Origin: DUMJ01 sp964655195
Lineage (GTDB): Bacteria > DUMJ01
Direction of reading: 5' to 3'
NCBI GenBank assembly: GCA_964655195.1
Contig: CAZZLK010000076.1
Location: 1 to 23,116, forward strand
DNA: 23,116 bases
Shown here in pieces: positions 15,693 to 23,116 of this stretch (positions are counted from its first letter, which is position 1; every line of letters begins with the position of its first letter). The position numbers and the translations under genes are program-made. The notes beneath the pieces were generated by a model. The model made no database searches, was not told where the DNA came from, and was given only the letters and a program-made list of their open reading frames with translations.

Positions 15693-16809
15693 GATCAGGT
15701 ATCTCTTTCTACTATTATTTATACTGTTTACCTTGGAGAATGTCTTTGGTAAAGATGTTATAAAGCAGAAACAGGAAGAGTTAAATAGTATAAAACAGAA
15801 GATGAATATTCAAAAGACACTTGTAGAACAGGCAAAGAGTAAAGAGCGAAACCTCGTAAGAGAGATAAATACGATAGACCAGGAGATAGAAATAACATCC
15901 AAGAGGATAGAGGAATTAGAAAAGCATTTAAATCAAGTCCTTGTACTTAAAAAGGAAGCAGAGAGGAGATTAAATATAGCGCAGAAGAATTTAAGGTCTT
16001 CCAGAGAGAGGCTAGGAGAAAAGCTGTTTCTTATATACAGATATGGCAATACAGAGTATCTGGAATTGTTGTTAGGTGCAAGAGACCCTTATGATTTTTT
16101 AACACGCTGTAGATTCCTATCTCAACTAGCCAAAGAAGACGCCTTACTTGTCAAGTCTATTCAGGACGAAATGGCTAATGTGAATAGATGGAGAAAAGAG
16201 TTAAATGATAAAGAAAGAGATATTAAAGCTACCAGAGAAGAATTACTCTCTAAGCAGAAATTTCTGGCTGAGAAAAAAGATGAAAGAAACAAGCTTCTAG
16301 CTCAGACGGTGAGCGAGAGGGTCTTTTATGAGAGGGCACTGAAAGAATTAGAGGAAAGTTCCAGGGTCTTAGAGGCTTTGATCAGACGACTTCAGCAGAC
16401 CGCTCAGGGTCCAGGCCTTGTCGGCAACCTATACTGGCCAACTACTGGTAGACTTATAACTTCACCATTTGGCTATCGTATCCACCCCATATGGGGGATA
16501 AGGATGTTTCATTCAGGGATAGATATCTCTGGAAGTTATGGAGACCCTATCTACGCTGTAAATGATGGCAGAGTAATATTCTCTGGCTGGCAGAGCGGTT
16601 ATGGGAAGGTGGTCATTATTGACCATGGTAATGGTATGTCAACGCTTTATGCCCATTGTTCCCAGTTACTGGTAAATGAGGGTGATCAGGTGAAAAGGGG
16701 GCAGCTTATAGGTAGAGTCGGTTCTACAGGGTGGTCTACCGGCAATCATCTACACTTTGAGATAAGAAGGAACGGTTCACCAATAAACCCTCTTTCTGTG
16801 ATAAAATAG
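15658..16809 (+). CDS. M23 peptidoglycan endopeptidase with coiled coil (EnvC/PcsB-like FtsEX partner)
   Basis: A 383-residue exported protein. An N-terminal hydrophobic stretch (about residues 14-30) ending VFG-KD looks like a signal peptide. Residues about 33-235 are a long coiled coil rich in Glu, Lys and Leu, followed by a LytM/M23 domain (about 255-383). The zinc ligands are all present: His285 and Asp289 (HSGID) and His366 of HLHFE, with His333 (YAHC) and His364 as the supporting pair. Unlike E. coli EnvC, which lacks these residues and only activates amidases, this protein should cut peptidoglycan itself. GTG 15658 is chosen because GGGAGG at 15644-15649 sits 8 bases upstream and the frame then includes the signal sequence; it overlaps ftsX by 35 bases. 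Confidence 0.92.
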   Translation: MLSFLRGILRDKIRYLFLLLFILFTLENVFGKDVIKQKQEELNSIKQKMNIQKTLVEQAKSKERNLVREINTIDQEIEITSKRIEELEKHLNQVLVLKKEAERRLNIAQKNLRSSRERLGEKLFLIYRYGNTEYLELLLGARDPYDFLTRCRFLSQLAKEDALLVKSIQDEMANVNRWRKELNDKERDIKATREELLSKQKFLAEKKDERNKLLAQTVSERVFYERALKELEESSRVLEALIRRLQQTAQGPGLVGNLYWPTTGRLITSPFGYRIHPIWGIRMFHSGIDISGSYGDPIYAVNDGRVIFSGWQSGYGKVVIIDHGNGMSTLYAHCSQLLVNEGDQVKRGQLIGRVGSTGWSTGNHLHFEIRRNGSPINPLSVIK

Positions 16810-16854
16810 AAATAAGGATTGATAATAAGAAAGCAAAGATTGGAGGATTGATTT

Positions 16855-18006
16855 ATGAGGCGTAACTTTATAGTGTACAGTTTGGTATCTCTAGTAGTGA
16901 TAACCGTATCATTTCTGGCGGGAATGAACTATGGGGGATATATTTCTGCTCAGAATAGTATAGATAGGAATCTGCAGATCCTTTCCCAGGCGTACTATTT
17001 TATTATGAATAACTATGTAGAAAAGGTAGATGGAAGGAACCTTTCTTATAAGGGTATAGAGGGAATGATATCGAGTCTGAACGACCCCTATTCATACTTT
17101 ATGAAGCCCGAAGATTATAAGGCTATGGGCGAGGAGTTTCAGGGTAGCTTTGAAGGAATCGGTATAGAGATAGGGATGAATGACAAGAAACAGATAGTAG
17201 TCATTTCTCCTATAGATGATACGCCAGCTCAGAAGGCTGGTTTAAAATCAGGAGATATAATACTCAAGGTGGATGATAAGTCTACCGAAGGGATGAACCT
17301 CGATCAGGTAAGTAGACTTATACGTGGTCCAGCCGGGACTAAGGTCAGACTTACTATCCAGAGGGAGGGTGAACAGAAGCCTATAGAGATTACAATTACT
17401 AGAGCGGTTATTAGGCTACTAACTGTCTCCAGTAAGTTGCTGGAGGATAATATTGGTTATGTAAAGATAAAGGCTTTTAGAGAACCGACTGCTGATGAAC
17501 TCAATAATGCTTTAGATCAGATACTTCCAAAGGCTAGGAGGGGAATTATACTCGACTTAAGAAACAATCCTGGTGGATTGCTCAGTTCCGCCATACAGGT
17601 TGCCAGTTACTTTATTCAGAAGGGACCTATCCTGTATGCTGAAGATCGAAATGGAAACAGGGATCAGTTTGATGCTATCTCGAGTCTCTACAAGGTAAAA
17701 GTCCCTGTAGTTGTACTGGTCAATGAAGGTAGTGCGAGTGCATCGGAAATAGTTGCCGGAGCACTACAGGATTATAAGAAAGCAACACTGGTTGGTACAA
17801 AGACTTTTGGTAAAGGACTTGTACAGAGCGTAGTCCAGTTAGCTGATGGTTCTGCCATAAGCTTAACTGTAGAGAAGTGGCTTACCCCCAAGATGCGCTA
17901 TATTCATAAAGAAGGTATAAAGCCTGATATTCAGGTCGATTGGGATCAGAAGGGAACAGATATTCAGTTAGAGAGGGCAAAAGAAGTCTTACTTGGGAAG
18001 AAGTAA
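16855..18006 (+). CDS. ctpA: C-terminal processing serine protease (S41, CtpA type)
   Basis: This 383-residue protease has an N-terminal membrane anchor (about residues 7-27), a helical region with GIEGMISSLNDPYSYFM, a PDZ domain (about 85-180, IVVISPIDDTPAQKAGLKSG), and the S41 peptidase core. The catalytic dyad is Ser295 (GSASASEI) and Lys320 (TFGKGLVQ), 25 residues apart as in B. subtilis CtpB. It probably trims envelope proteins in the periplasm, perhaps including the wall hydrolase encoded upstream. GGAGG at 16842-16846 gives a good start. The 45-base gap before it is the longest inside the large gene cluster, and I see no promoter in it. Confidence 0.94.
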   Translation: MRRNFIVYSLVSLVVITVSFLAGMNYGGYISAQNSIDRNLQILSQAYYFIMNNYVEKVDGRNLSYKGIEGMISSLNDPYSYFMKPEDYKAMGEEFQGSFEGIGIEIGMNDKKQIVVISPIDDTPAQKAGLKSGDIILKVDDKSTEGMNLDQVSRLIRGPAGTKVRLTIQREGEQKPIEITITRAVIRLLTVSSKLLEDNIGYVKIKAFREPTADELNNALDQILPKARRGIILDLRNNPGGLLSSAIQVASYFIQKGPILYAEDRNGNRDQFDAISSLYKVKVPVVVLVNEGSASASEIVAGALQDYKKATLVGTKTFGKGLVQSVVQLADGSAISLTVEKWLTPKMRYIHKEGIKPDIQVDWDQKGTDIQLERAKEVLLGKK

Positions 18007-19201
18007 AAGAAAGAGAAGTCTTTTTGATATAACATTGTTTCTTTCCATATTGTTTCTGTTTTTCTGTCTCTTTGCTGTATGGAGTATAAAGGAGGCTGGG
18101 ATGAAAGGGCATATATCCCAGCCTCAAACTGTATTACCCGAAACGGGGTCCACACCTGCCTATGAACCACTTAGACCATTACCCAAAGAAGAGAAACCCG
18201 TAGAGAAGAGTCCTCTCCAGGAGGATACTCTCAAAGATGAGCAATTGGATGAAGCTATAGACAATATGGAGTCTGAAAGAGAGATGCCTGAGGTAAGTGA
18301 GGATAAAGAAGTAGTACCAGAGGAGAAGATAGATCCAAAGCTAGAAGAAGCTATAAAATCATTTTTTGAAAGATTTAACTGTAAGATTCTTGATGACTGG
18401 ACCATAGAAGTACCCACATTTTATTCTGTCGAATGGATAAGACGGAGATTGAACGAAAAATTGCTTGAACTTGGTTATAGTCTAGATGGTAATAATATCT
18501 GTAAGAATAGTGAAAAGATACTCGAACTTAGATTTGTAAAGAGTCAACCCAGAGGGAAGATTGCCATCATAATAGATGATGTAGGAGTGTCAACTAGTCT
18601 TAATAGAATTCTAGAAGATATAAATTTACCTCTTAATATCTCTATACTTCCAGGGCAGAGTAAGTCTAAAGAGATGAGTATTGTTGGAAAACAGATGGGC
18701 TGGGATGTGCTGTTGCATCTACCTATGGAACCAAGAGAGAAAAGCTGGGTGGATAGTACATTTATAAAGGTTGGTATGGATAGAAAAGAGATAGAAGAAA
18801 AGGTAATTGCATATCTTCAGGAGCTTCCTTACGTAAATGGGATAAACAACCATATGGGTTCCTTAGCTACCACCAAAGAGGATATTATGAGAGTTATACT
18901 GGGTATAGTTAGAGATAGAGGGCTTTATTTTATTGACAGTCTTACAACTCCCGATTCTGTAGGGGAGAAAATCTCTAGGGAGATAGGCTTGAAGAGATTT
19001 GCCAAGAGAGATGTATTTCTGGATAATATAAATGATAAAGAGTATATAAGATCTCAGATAGACAGACTGGTTGATATCGGTATAAAAAATGGTAATGCCA
19101 TTGGTATTGGCCACTTGAGGAGAGATACCCTATCAGTTATAAAGGAGTATAACTGGGAAGATAAAGGAATTGAACTGGTCTTATTGGGTGAGATTCTGTA
19201 A
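17993..19201 (+). CDS. Divergent polysaccharide deacetylase family protein (YibQ type)
   Basis: A 402-residue protein with an N-terminal membrane anchor (about residues 12-32), a low-complexity linker rich in Pro and Glu (about 40-115), a small alpha/beta segment, and a YibQ-type deacetylase domain (about 185-400). Family motifs are KIAIIIDDVGVS, LPLNISILPG, VLLHLPMEPR, GINNHMGS, YFIDSLT and GIGHLRRDT. The substrate of this family is not established; a cell-wall or surface glycan is likely. TTG 17993 is the only start that keeps the anchor; an ATG start would fall inside the linker and lose it. It overlaps ctpA by 14 bases. The envC-like/ctpA/yibQ order is also found in Proteobacteria. Confidence 0.9.
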   Translation: MGRSKRKRSLFDITLFLSILFLFFCLFAVWSIKEAGMKGHISQPQTVLPETGSTPAYEPLRPLPKEEKPVEKSPLQEDTLKDEQLDEAIDNMESEREMPEVSEDKEVVPEEKIDPKLEEAIKSFFERFNCKILDDWTIEVPTFYSVEWIRRRLNEKLLELGYSLDGNNICKNSEKILELRFVKSQPRGKIAIIIDDVGVSTSLNRILEDINLPLNISILPGQSKSKEMSIVGKQMGWDVLLHLPMEPREKSWVDSTFIKVGMDRKEIEEKVIAYLQELPYVNGINNHMGSLATTKEDIMRVILGIVRDRGLYFIDSLTTPDSVGEKISREIGLKRFAKRDVFLDNINDKEYIRSQIDRLVDIGIKNGNAIGIGHLRRDTLSVIKEYNWEDKGIELVLLGEIL

Positions 19202-19920
19202 TGATACTTAGAACAGTAGGATTAGTGAAGAGATTTGGACAGAGAGTTGTTGTAAAGGGTGTTTCAATAGAGATAAGATCTGGCGAGATCGTTGGTCTTT
19301 TGGGTCCGAATGGGGCAGGAAAGACTACCACGTTCTATATGATAACTGGTCTATTAAGACCAAATGAGGGAAAGATATACCTGGATGATAAGGATATAAC
19401 GGATATGCCTATCCATAAGAGGGCTAGGCTTGGGATAGGTTATTTACCCCAGGAGCCTTCTATATTTAGAAAACTCACAGTAGAGGAGAACCTCTTAACT
19501 ATACTCCAGTTCCTTCCAATGAGTAATAGGGAGAGGATGGCAAAAGTAGAAGAACTTTTGATTGAGTTTGGCATAGCGCACCTTAGAAAATCTCTGGCTT
19601 CTTCTCTTTCTGGAGGGGAAGCTCGAAGACTTGAAGTTGCCAGATCTCTTCTCACATCTCCAAAGATTATTCTATTAGATGAACCATTTTTAGGGATAGA
19701 CCCTATAACTGTTGCCGATATACAGTTGATAATAAATCAGCTGAGAGAAAAAGGACTGGGTATATTAATAACAGACCATAATGTTAGAGAAACTCTTTCC
19801 ATAGTTGATAGGGCTTATATAATAAATGAAGGGGAAGTGATAGCAAGTGGTGAGCCCATTGATATTGCCAATAATGATAAGGTAAAACAGATATATCTTG
19901 GGGAGAAATTCGTCCTATGA
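19201..19920 (+). CDS. lptB: Lipopolysaccharide export ATPase LptB
   Basis: This 239-residue ABC ATPase drives LPS extraction from the inner membrane with LptFG. Walker A is LLGPNGAGKTT, the signature LSGGEARRLEVARSL, and Walker B plus D-loop ILLDEPFLGIDPITVADIQ; the last, followed by LITDHNVRETLSIVDRAYII, is the diagnostic LptB pattern that separates it from branched-chain amino acid ATPases. Its presence is the best evidence for an outer membrane. No lptA, lptC, lptF or lptG lies in the window, so it is separated from its partners here. Its ATG shares one base with the preceding stop (TAATG). Confidence 0.92.
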   Translation: MILRTVGLVKRFGQRVVVKGVSIEIRSGEIVGLLGPNGAGKTTTFYMITGLLRPNEGKIYLDDKDITDMPIHKRARLGIGYLPQEPSIFRKLTVEENLLTILQFLPMSNRERMAKVEELLIEFGIAHLRKSLASSLSGGEARRLEVARSLLTSPKIILLDEPFLGIDPITVADIQLIINQLREKGLGILITDHNVRETLSIVDRAYIINEGEVIASGEPIDIANNDKVKQIYLGEKFVL

Positions 19921-20978
19921 AGAGATTGGTGGTAAAGATAGGTACGGCTACACTGTGTCCTGAAGATGGACTGGATATAGTTTTTCTGAATAGTATTGCC
20001 CAGCAGGTTAAGAATATACATAAGCTAGGAATATCTACAGCTATTGTTACCTCAGGGGCTATTGGACTTGGCAGGTCTATAGTAAAGAACATTAATAGAA
20101 ACTTGGGTCTTGTGCAAAAACAGGCGTTGGCAGCTGTAGGACAGGGAAAATTGATAAACTACTATAGCTCAATATTTGAGTCCTATGGACTTATCGTTGC
20201 TCAGATTTTATTGACCAGAGAAGACCTTGCCGATAGGAAGAGATTCCTTAATGCACGTAATACTCTAGAAGAGCTGATAAGGCTCGGTATAATTCCAGTG
20301 ATAAACGAAAACGATACTGTAGCAACGGAAGAGATAAGATTGGGGGATAATGACCAGTTATCCGCCCTGGTTGCGACACTAATAGATAGCGATATGTTAC
20401 TGATCCTGTCAAATGTAAGTGGCCTTTATGATAAGGACCCGAGACTTTATTCTGACGCAAAGTTGATTCGAGAGATACACAGCTTTGACGAGATCCCTAA
20501 AGATCTGGGGGGTCCTTCGGAAAAGGGTTCTGGTGGAATGATAACAAAGATACTTGCTGTAGAAATAGCAGCCAGAAGAAATATTCCCACTGTAATAGCA
20601 TCTGGAAGAGAAGATAGGGTAATAGAGAGAGTTGTTAATGGAGAACCTGTTGGGACACTGTTCCATATAGAAAGCGACAAGTTATCAAAACGTAAGATAT
20701 GGATAGGTTATGGTATAACCCCAAAGGGTAAGCTGTATGTGGATCAGGGGGCTTATGAGGCACTGGTCTTTAGAAACAAGAGCCTTTTATCCCAGGGGGT
20801 TAGGGAGATAGAGGGAGAGTTTTCATCTGGAGATGCAGTATCTGTCGTATCTCCCAGTGGAGAAGAGTTTGCCAGAGGGATAGTTTACTACTCGAGTGAT
20901 GAGTTGGAACAGTTGAAGGGGAAGAAGGGATATCACGAGGTAATACATAGAGATAATCTCGTTATACTCCATCAGTAA
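19917..20978 (+). CDS. proB: Glutamate 5-kinase
   Basis: The 353-residue enzyme phosphorylates glutamate in the first step of proline synthesis. The amino acid kinase domain (residues 1 to about 255) shows KRLVVKIGTATLCPEDG, IVTSGAIGLGR, the QALAAVGQGKLI segment, NENDTVATEEIRLGDNDQLS and GSGGMITKILAVEIAA. A PUA domain fills the C-terminus (from about 265). The start overlaps the lptB stop by ATGA, with GGGGAG at 19900-19905. proA and proC, the usual companions, are not here; the last place in an envelope-gene cluster is unusual for proB. Confidence 0.95.
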   Translation: MKRLVVKIGTATLCPEDGLDIVFLNSIAQQVKNIHKLGISTAIVTSGAIGLGRSIVKNINRNLGLVQKQALAAVGQGKLINYYSSIFESYGLIVAQILLTREDLADRKRFLNARNTLEELIRLGIIPVINENDTVATEEIRLGDNDQLSALVATLIDSDMLLILSNVSGLYDKDPRLYSDAKLIREIHSFDEIPKDLGGPSEKGSGGMITKILAVEIAARRNIPTVIASGREDRVIERVVNGEPVGTLFHIESDKLSKRKIWIGYGITPKGKLYVDQGAYEALVFRNKSLLSQGVREIEGEFSSGDAVSVVSPSGEEFARGIVYYSSDELEQLKGKKGYHEVIHRDNLVILHQ

Positions 20979-20983
20979 GTATT

Positions 20984-21015
20984 TTTGCAGTCTAAAATTC
21001 GTCTGCAAATTCTAT
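20984..21015 (+). terminator. Weak hairpin after proB, possible terminator
   Basis: TTTGCAG (20984-20990) pairs with CTGCAAA (21003-21009) across a 12-base loop, followed by TTCTATAT. The stem is short and AT-rich, and the T-run is poor. It is the only candidate for ending the long upstream transcript before the groESL promoter. Confidence 0.35.
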
Positions 21016-21024
21016 ATCACCCTC

Positions 21025-21053
21025 TTGCATTTAGAATTAGAGTATGATATACT
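21025..21053 (+). promoter_or_regulatory. groESL promoter
   Basis: TTGCAT (21025-21030) and TATACT (21048-21053) are 17 bases apart, and TGA before the -10 box adds an extended -10 element. Transcription would begin near 21060, at the edge of the CIRCE operator. Confidence 0.8.
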
Positions 21054-21061
21054 TTTAAGCG

Positions 21062-21088
21062 TTAGCACTCTATAGATATGATTGCTAA
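21062..21088 (+). promoter_or_regulatory. CIRCE operator (HrcA binding site)
   Basis: TTAGCACTC (21062-21070), a 9-base spacer, then GATTGCTAA (21080-21088). The consensus is TTAGCACTC-N9-GAGTGCTAA, so only one base in 18 differs. It lies at the predicted transcription start of groESL, where bound HrcA would block expression until heat or unfolded protein titrates the chaperonin. hrcA itself is not in the window. Confidence 0.93.
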
Positions 21089-21112
21089 AAAATATAAAAG
21101 GAGGGTGATAGA

Positions 21113-21403
21113 ATGAAGCTAAAGCCGTTAGGCGATAGAGTACTGGTGAAGCCAATAGCAGTTGAAGAGAGAACAAAGAGTGGTATTGTCCTTCCAGATA
21201 CCGCTAAAGAGAAACCTCAACAGGGTAAGGTCCTGGCTGTAGGGCAGGGTAGGTTATTAGATAATGGACAGCTTGTTCCTCTCCAGATAAAAGAGGGAGA
21301 TAAAGTTCTCTACTCAAAGTATGCAGGTACAGAAGTAAAGATAGAAAATGAAGAATATCTCATTCTCAGCGAGAGAGATATTCTGGCAATTATAGAAGAA
21401 TAA
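21113..21403 (+). CDS. groES: Co-chaperonin GroES
   Basis: The 96-residue ring-forming lid of the GroEL chamber. It begins MKLKPLGDRVLVKPI and has the mobile loop (EERTKSGIVLPDTAKEKPQ), the GKVLAVGQG strand and the C-terminal EYLILSERDILAII segment, all standard. Length is normal. AAGGAGGGTGA at 21098-21108 is a near-perfect ribosome site. groEL follows after 15 bases. Confidence 0.97.
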   Translation: MKLKPLGDRVLVKPIAVEERTKSGIVLPDTAKEKPQQGKVLAVGQGRLLDNGQLVPLQIKEGDKVLYSKYAGTEVKIENEEYLILSERDILAIIEE

Positions 21404-21418
21404 GGAGGTGAATAGCAG

Positions 21419-23026
21419 ATGCCAAAGTTAATCATATTTGATGAAGATGCTAGGAGAAAACTGGAAAAAGGTGTAAATACACTGGCAGATGCAGTAAAGA
21501 CTACTCTCGGTCCTAAGGGTAGGAATGTTGTATTGGAGAAAAAGTTTGGGTCTCCAACAATAACCCACGATGGTGTGACAGTAGCAAAAGAGATTGAAGT
21601 AGAGGACCCATTTGAGAATGTTGGTGCTCAGCTTATAAAGGAAGTCGCCACAAAGACCGCAGATGTAGCTGGAGATGGAACCACCACAGCCACAATATTG
21701 GCTCAGGCAATGATCAGAGAAGGTCTAAAGAACGTTGCTGCAGGTGCCAATCCAATGATTCTGAGGAGAGGAATTGAAAAGGCAGTAGAGGTCTGCGTAG
21801 AAGAGCTCAAGAAGATGGCTATACAGATTGAGGATAAGGAATCTATAGCCCATGTTGCAACAATCTCTGCAGCCGACCCTGAGATTGGTAATTTAATAGC
21901 TGATGCTATGGAGAAAGTAGGAAAGGATGGAGTTATCACTGTAGAGGAGGCTCAGACTATCGGAACCACTCTTGAACAGGTAGAAGGAATGCAGTTCGAT
22001 AGAGGTTACATCTCTCCTTATATGGTAACAGATACTGAGAGGATGGAAGCAATTGTCAATGAGCCATACATCCTGATAACAGACAAGAAGATCAGCTCTG
22101 TAAATGATATACTTCCAATCCTAGAGAAGGTTGTCCAGAGAGGAAGACCTCTAGTAGTTATAGCAGAAGATGTCGAAGGAGAAGCCCTTGCTACTCTAGT
22201 AGTAAACAAGCTAAGAGGAACACTGCAGTCTCTGGCGGTGAAGGCTCCTGGCTTTGGCGACAGGAGAAAGGCTATGCTTCAGGATATAGCTATCCTAACC
22301 GGTGGTCAGGTGGTATCTGACGAACTGGGCATCAAATTTGAAAACGTAACGATCGATATGCTTGGTCAGGCAAGACAGGTCAAGGCTGATAAAGATAATA
22401 CCACCATAGTAGAAGGTAAGGGTAATCCAGAGGAGATAAAGAAGAGGATTGCACAGATCAAGGCTCAGATCGAGCAAACAGAATCCGACTACGACAGAGA
22501 AAAACTTCAGGAGAGACTTGCCAAACTATCCGGTGGAGTCGCAGTAATCAAGGTAGGAGCAGCTACCGAGACAGAGATGAAAGAGAAGAAGCATCGTATA
22601 GAAGATGCCCTTGCTGCAACTAGAGCTGCTGTAGAAGAAGGAATCGTCCCAGGTGGTGGAGTAGCACTCATCAACATAATGAACGTCCTTGATAACATAA
22701 AGGCTGATGGTGATGAAAGGACTGGAGTAGAGATAGTAAAGAAGGCTCTTGAAGAACCACTTAGGCAACTTGCTGCTAACGGTGGTTTTGAAGGTTCTGT
22801 AGTTGTAGAGAAGGTGAAGAGCTTGCCTAAGGGGCATGGTTTGGATGTAATGACTGGTGAATATGTAGATATGGTTAAGGCTGGAATAATTGACCCGGTT
22901 AAGGTAACCCGTAGCGCTCTGCAGAATGCTGCAAGTATCGCTGCTATGTTACTAACAACTGAAGCCGTAGTCGTCGAAAAGCCAGAGGAGAAGAAGGAGA
23001 CCACTCCTCCACCTCCTGAGTACTAA
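21419..23026 (+). CDS. groEL: Chaperonin GroEL with a proline-rich tail
   Basis: A 535-residue 60-kDa chaperonin that folds proteins with GroES and ATP. Hallmarks are TTLGPKGRNVV, the ATP-site loop DGTTTATILA, the apical region IAEDVEGEALATLVVNKLRG, and the ARAAVEEGIVPGGGVAL-type motif near residue 403. The body is normal, but the C-terminus is EEKKETTPPPPEY instead of the usual Gly-Gly-Met repeats. AAGGAGGTGA at 21402-21411 is an ideal ribosome site. A clear terminator follows. Confidence 0.98.
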   Translation: MPKLIIFDEDARRKLEKGVNTLADAVKTTLGPKGRNVVLEKKFGSPTITHDGVTVAKEIEVEDPFENVGAQLIKEVATKTADVAGDGTTTATILAQAMIREGLKNVAAGANPMILRRGIEKAVEVCVEELKKMAIQIEDKESIAHVATISAADPEIGNLIADAMEKVGKDGVITVEEAQTIGTTLEQVEGMQFDRGYISPYMVTDTERMEAIVNEPYILITDKKISSVNDILPILEKVVQRGRPLVVIAEDVEGEALATLVVNKLRGTLQSLAVKAPGFGDRRKAMLQDIAILTGGQVVSDELGIKFENVTIDMLGQARQVKADKDNTTIVEGKGNPEEIKKRIAQIKAQIEQTESDYDREKLQERLAKLSGGVAVIKVGAATETEMKEKKHRIEDALAATRAAVEEGIVPGGGVALINIMNVLDNIKADGDERTGVEIVKKALEEPLRQLAANGGFEGSVVVEKVKSLPKGHGLDVMTGEYVDMVKAGIIDPVKVTRSALQNAASIAAMLLTTEAVVVEKPEEKKETTPPPPEY

Positions 23027-23037
23027 AGAAAACTGAG

Positions 23038-23067
23038 AGGGCACCGTTCAGGTGCCCTTTTTATTTT
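23038..23067 (+). terminator. Intrinsic terminator of groESL
   Basis: AGGGCACC (23038-23045) pairs with GGTGCCCT (23051-23058) around GTTCA, followed by TTTTTATTTT. Read leftwards, the same stem lies just after the stop of the convergent gene and is followed by a weaker T-rich stretch, so it may serve both directions. Confidence 0.92.
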
Positions 23068-23116
23068 ATCAGGTGCTCTAAAAGTATCTTTATGCCTATA
23101 CCTATAAGGATTATCC
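23061..23116 (-). CDS. C-terminal end of a probable MntP-type manganese efflux protein, partial
   Basis: On the minus strand the last 56 bases read in one frame as IILIGIGIKILLEHLIK and a TAA stop at 23063-23061. This resembles the usual end of MntP (DUF204) membrane proteins, which finish with a hydrophobic LIGIGxKILxEHL segment. Only 17 residues are visible, so the call rests on one motif. The stop codon lies inside the T-tail of the groESL terminator. Confidence 0.55.
   Translation of the reverse strand, partial: IILIGIGIKILLEHLIK

Noticed and set aside
16810..16854. Promoter in the gap before ctpA
   Set aside because: No paired -35 and -10 boxes; the gap holds only the GGAGG ribosome site.
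22507..23004. Long minus-strand frame of 165 codons opposite groEL
   Set aside because: Long antisense frames are common opposite groEL because of its codon use; composition is Ser/Thr-rich with no motif.
1..23116. CRISPR array, tRNA or rRNA genes
   Set aside because: No regularly spaced direct repeats, cloverleaf-like segments or conserved rRNA stretches were recognised on either strand.

Overview
The window comes from a bacterial chromosome. Base composition is low to moderate GC (roughly 40% by eye). Arg is mostly AGA/AGG, Ile is often ATA, and the proteins are rich in Glu and Lys, which together suggest a thermophile. An LptB-type ATPase (19201-19920) and peptide-binding and secreted proteins with cleavable signal peptides but no lipobox point to a cell with an outer membrane. 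A CIRCE-controlled groESL operon and near-consensus AAGGAGG ribosome sites are ordinary bacterial features. I cannot name the species. A thermophilic diderm lineage in the broad neighbourhood of Dictyoglomota, Atribacterota, Synergistota or similar would fit, but this is a guess.

Layout. (1) 1 to about 860: the 5' part of a GC-richer IS200/IS605-type tnpB gene on the minus strand, cut by the window edge, with its own promoter and a cluster of small hairpins that may be the element end. (2) 1012-1782: a single-gene unit for a secreted protein of unknown function, with an extended -10 promoter and a clear intrinsic terminator. (3) 1822-7267: a peptide/nickel-type ABC importer (binding protein, two permeases, two ATPases), with a strong promoter and a hairpin between the binding protein and the permeases. 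(4) 7249-12392: pheS, pheT, cvpA and polX, the same order as in Bacillus subtilis except that rnhC, zapA and mutS2 are absent. (5) 12389-14150: a transketolase split into two subunits. (6) 14137-19201: ftsE, ftsX, an M23 peptidase with an intact active site, a CtpA-type protease and a YibQ-type polysaccharide deacetylase, i.e. a cell-wall remodelling cluster. (7) 19201-20978: lptB and proB. (8) 21025-23067: groES-groEL with promoter, CIRCE and terminator. (9) 23061-23116: the last 17 codons of a convergent gene that looks like an MntP-type manganese exporter.

From 3517 to 20978 every gene is on the plus strand, most neighbours overlap by 1 to about 35 bases, and the largest gap is 45 bases. 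I see no convincing promoter or terminator inside. The dpp, pheST, polX, transketolase, ftsEX, lptB and proB genes may therefore form one very long transcription unit, with translation coupled at many junctions.

Most of the window is ordinary housekeeping DNA. The points that deserve attention are a PheT without its tRNA-binding OB domain, a PolX with an altered nucleotide-binding motif and a trimmed thumb but a complete PHP domain, a GroEL whose C-terminus is proline-rich rather than Gly-Met-rich, and the TnpB element, which is a possible RNA-guided nuclease. I found no CRISPR array, tRNA, rRNA or clearly new multi-gene system.
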